Shown here one piece after another: positions 5,858 to 5,926 of a stretch of 5,926 nt of DNA. The notes beneath the pieces are model-generated. The model was not told where the DNA came from. It was given only the letters and a program-made list of their open reading frames with translations, and ran no database searches. Position numbers and translations under genes: made by a program. The number at the start of each line of letters is the position of its first letter. The stretch's first letter is position 1. Source of the stretch: an uncultured Clostridia bacterium (GTDB taxonomy: Bacteria; Bacillota; Clostridia; UBA1381); the NCBI GenBank assembly GCA_934476675.1, contig CAKSOE010000055.1:1-5926 (forward strand). The letters run 5' to 3'.

Positions 5858-5926
5858 CTCTGTTATAGTCCATGTCCATCATTTTTCCCAAACGCTCATT
5901 GAAATCCGGAACACTCTCCTCAATCT

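Larger units (their letters stand above)
5724..5926 (-). pseudogene. 3' end of a gene disrupted by the IS, now with an IS-encoded tail
   Basis: The minus-strand frame enters from the right edge (first full codon 5924-5922) and encodes ESVPDFNERLGKMM then DMDYNREKE up to the IS boundary. It then continues in frame into the right end of the IS for 41 residues (GSLSIVVVKK ... KREEYAF), stopping at TGA 5726-5724. Removing the IS and one duplication copy joins this frame to the tail at 4463-4404 with no frameshift, so this is the same gene. The family is not identifiable from about 25 visible residues. Its body lies outside the window, and since only a 19-residue acidic tail is lost the product may still be functional. 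Calling it a pseudogene is therefore provisional. Confidence 0.75.

Overview
The window looks like an accessory (mobilome) segment from a low- to mid-GC Firmicute, most likely a gut-type Clostridia such as Lachnospiraceae or Ruminococcaceae. The reasons are strong GGAGG-type ribosome binding sites before most genes, AT-rich coding, an ArdA-like antirestriction protein, and small uncharacterised proteins of the kind found on clostridial conjugative elements and plasmids. The species assignment is inference. No rRNA, tRNA or CRISPR array is visible.

Layout. Positions 1-4390 are six tightly packed genes, all on the minus strand and read from right to left: an ArdA-like protein (4390-3248), a ribbon-helix-helix protein with a C-terminal HNH-repeat-like segment (3246-2788), a 241-residue unknown (2786-2061), a 340-residue conserved mobilome protein (2074-1052), a 142-residue unknown (1037-609) and a 202-residue fragment running off the left edge (608-1). 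Junctions are 0, 1 or 14 nt or a short overlap, so this is one translationally coupled operon. No intergenic stretch exceeds about 15 nt in this part.

Positions 4472-5849 are a complete ISL3-family insertion sequence of 1378 bp, transposase on the plus strand (antiparallel to the operon), with imperfect terminal inverted repeats and a perfect 8-bp target duplication TTCTTTTT (4464-4471 and 5850-5857). It has split the 3' end of a further operon gene whose body lies beyond the right edge. Deleting the IS and one duplication copy restores an open frame ending at 4404, 13 nt before ardA. The insertion replaces a 19-residue acidic tail with 41 IS-encoded residues and places a terminator-like hairpin across incoming operon transcription.

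How the parts work together. The operon appears to be an early or establishment-type module of a mobile element: an ArdA-like DNA mimic against type I restriction, a small likely DNA-binding regulator, and several acidic unknowns. The IS is a later arrival. It probably alters expression of everything downstream, either by polarity or by supplying a new outward promoter. The most striking unexplained signal is in the IS ends: the right end carries a perfect -35 (TTGACA) and the left end a perfect -10 (TATAAT), placed so that a circularised IS with a 5-bp junction would form a consensus promoter for the transposase.
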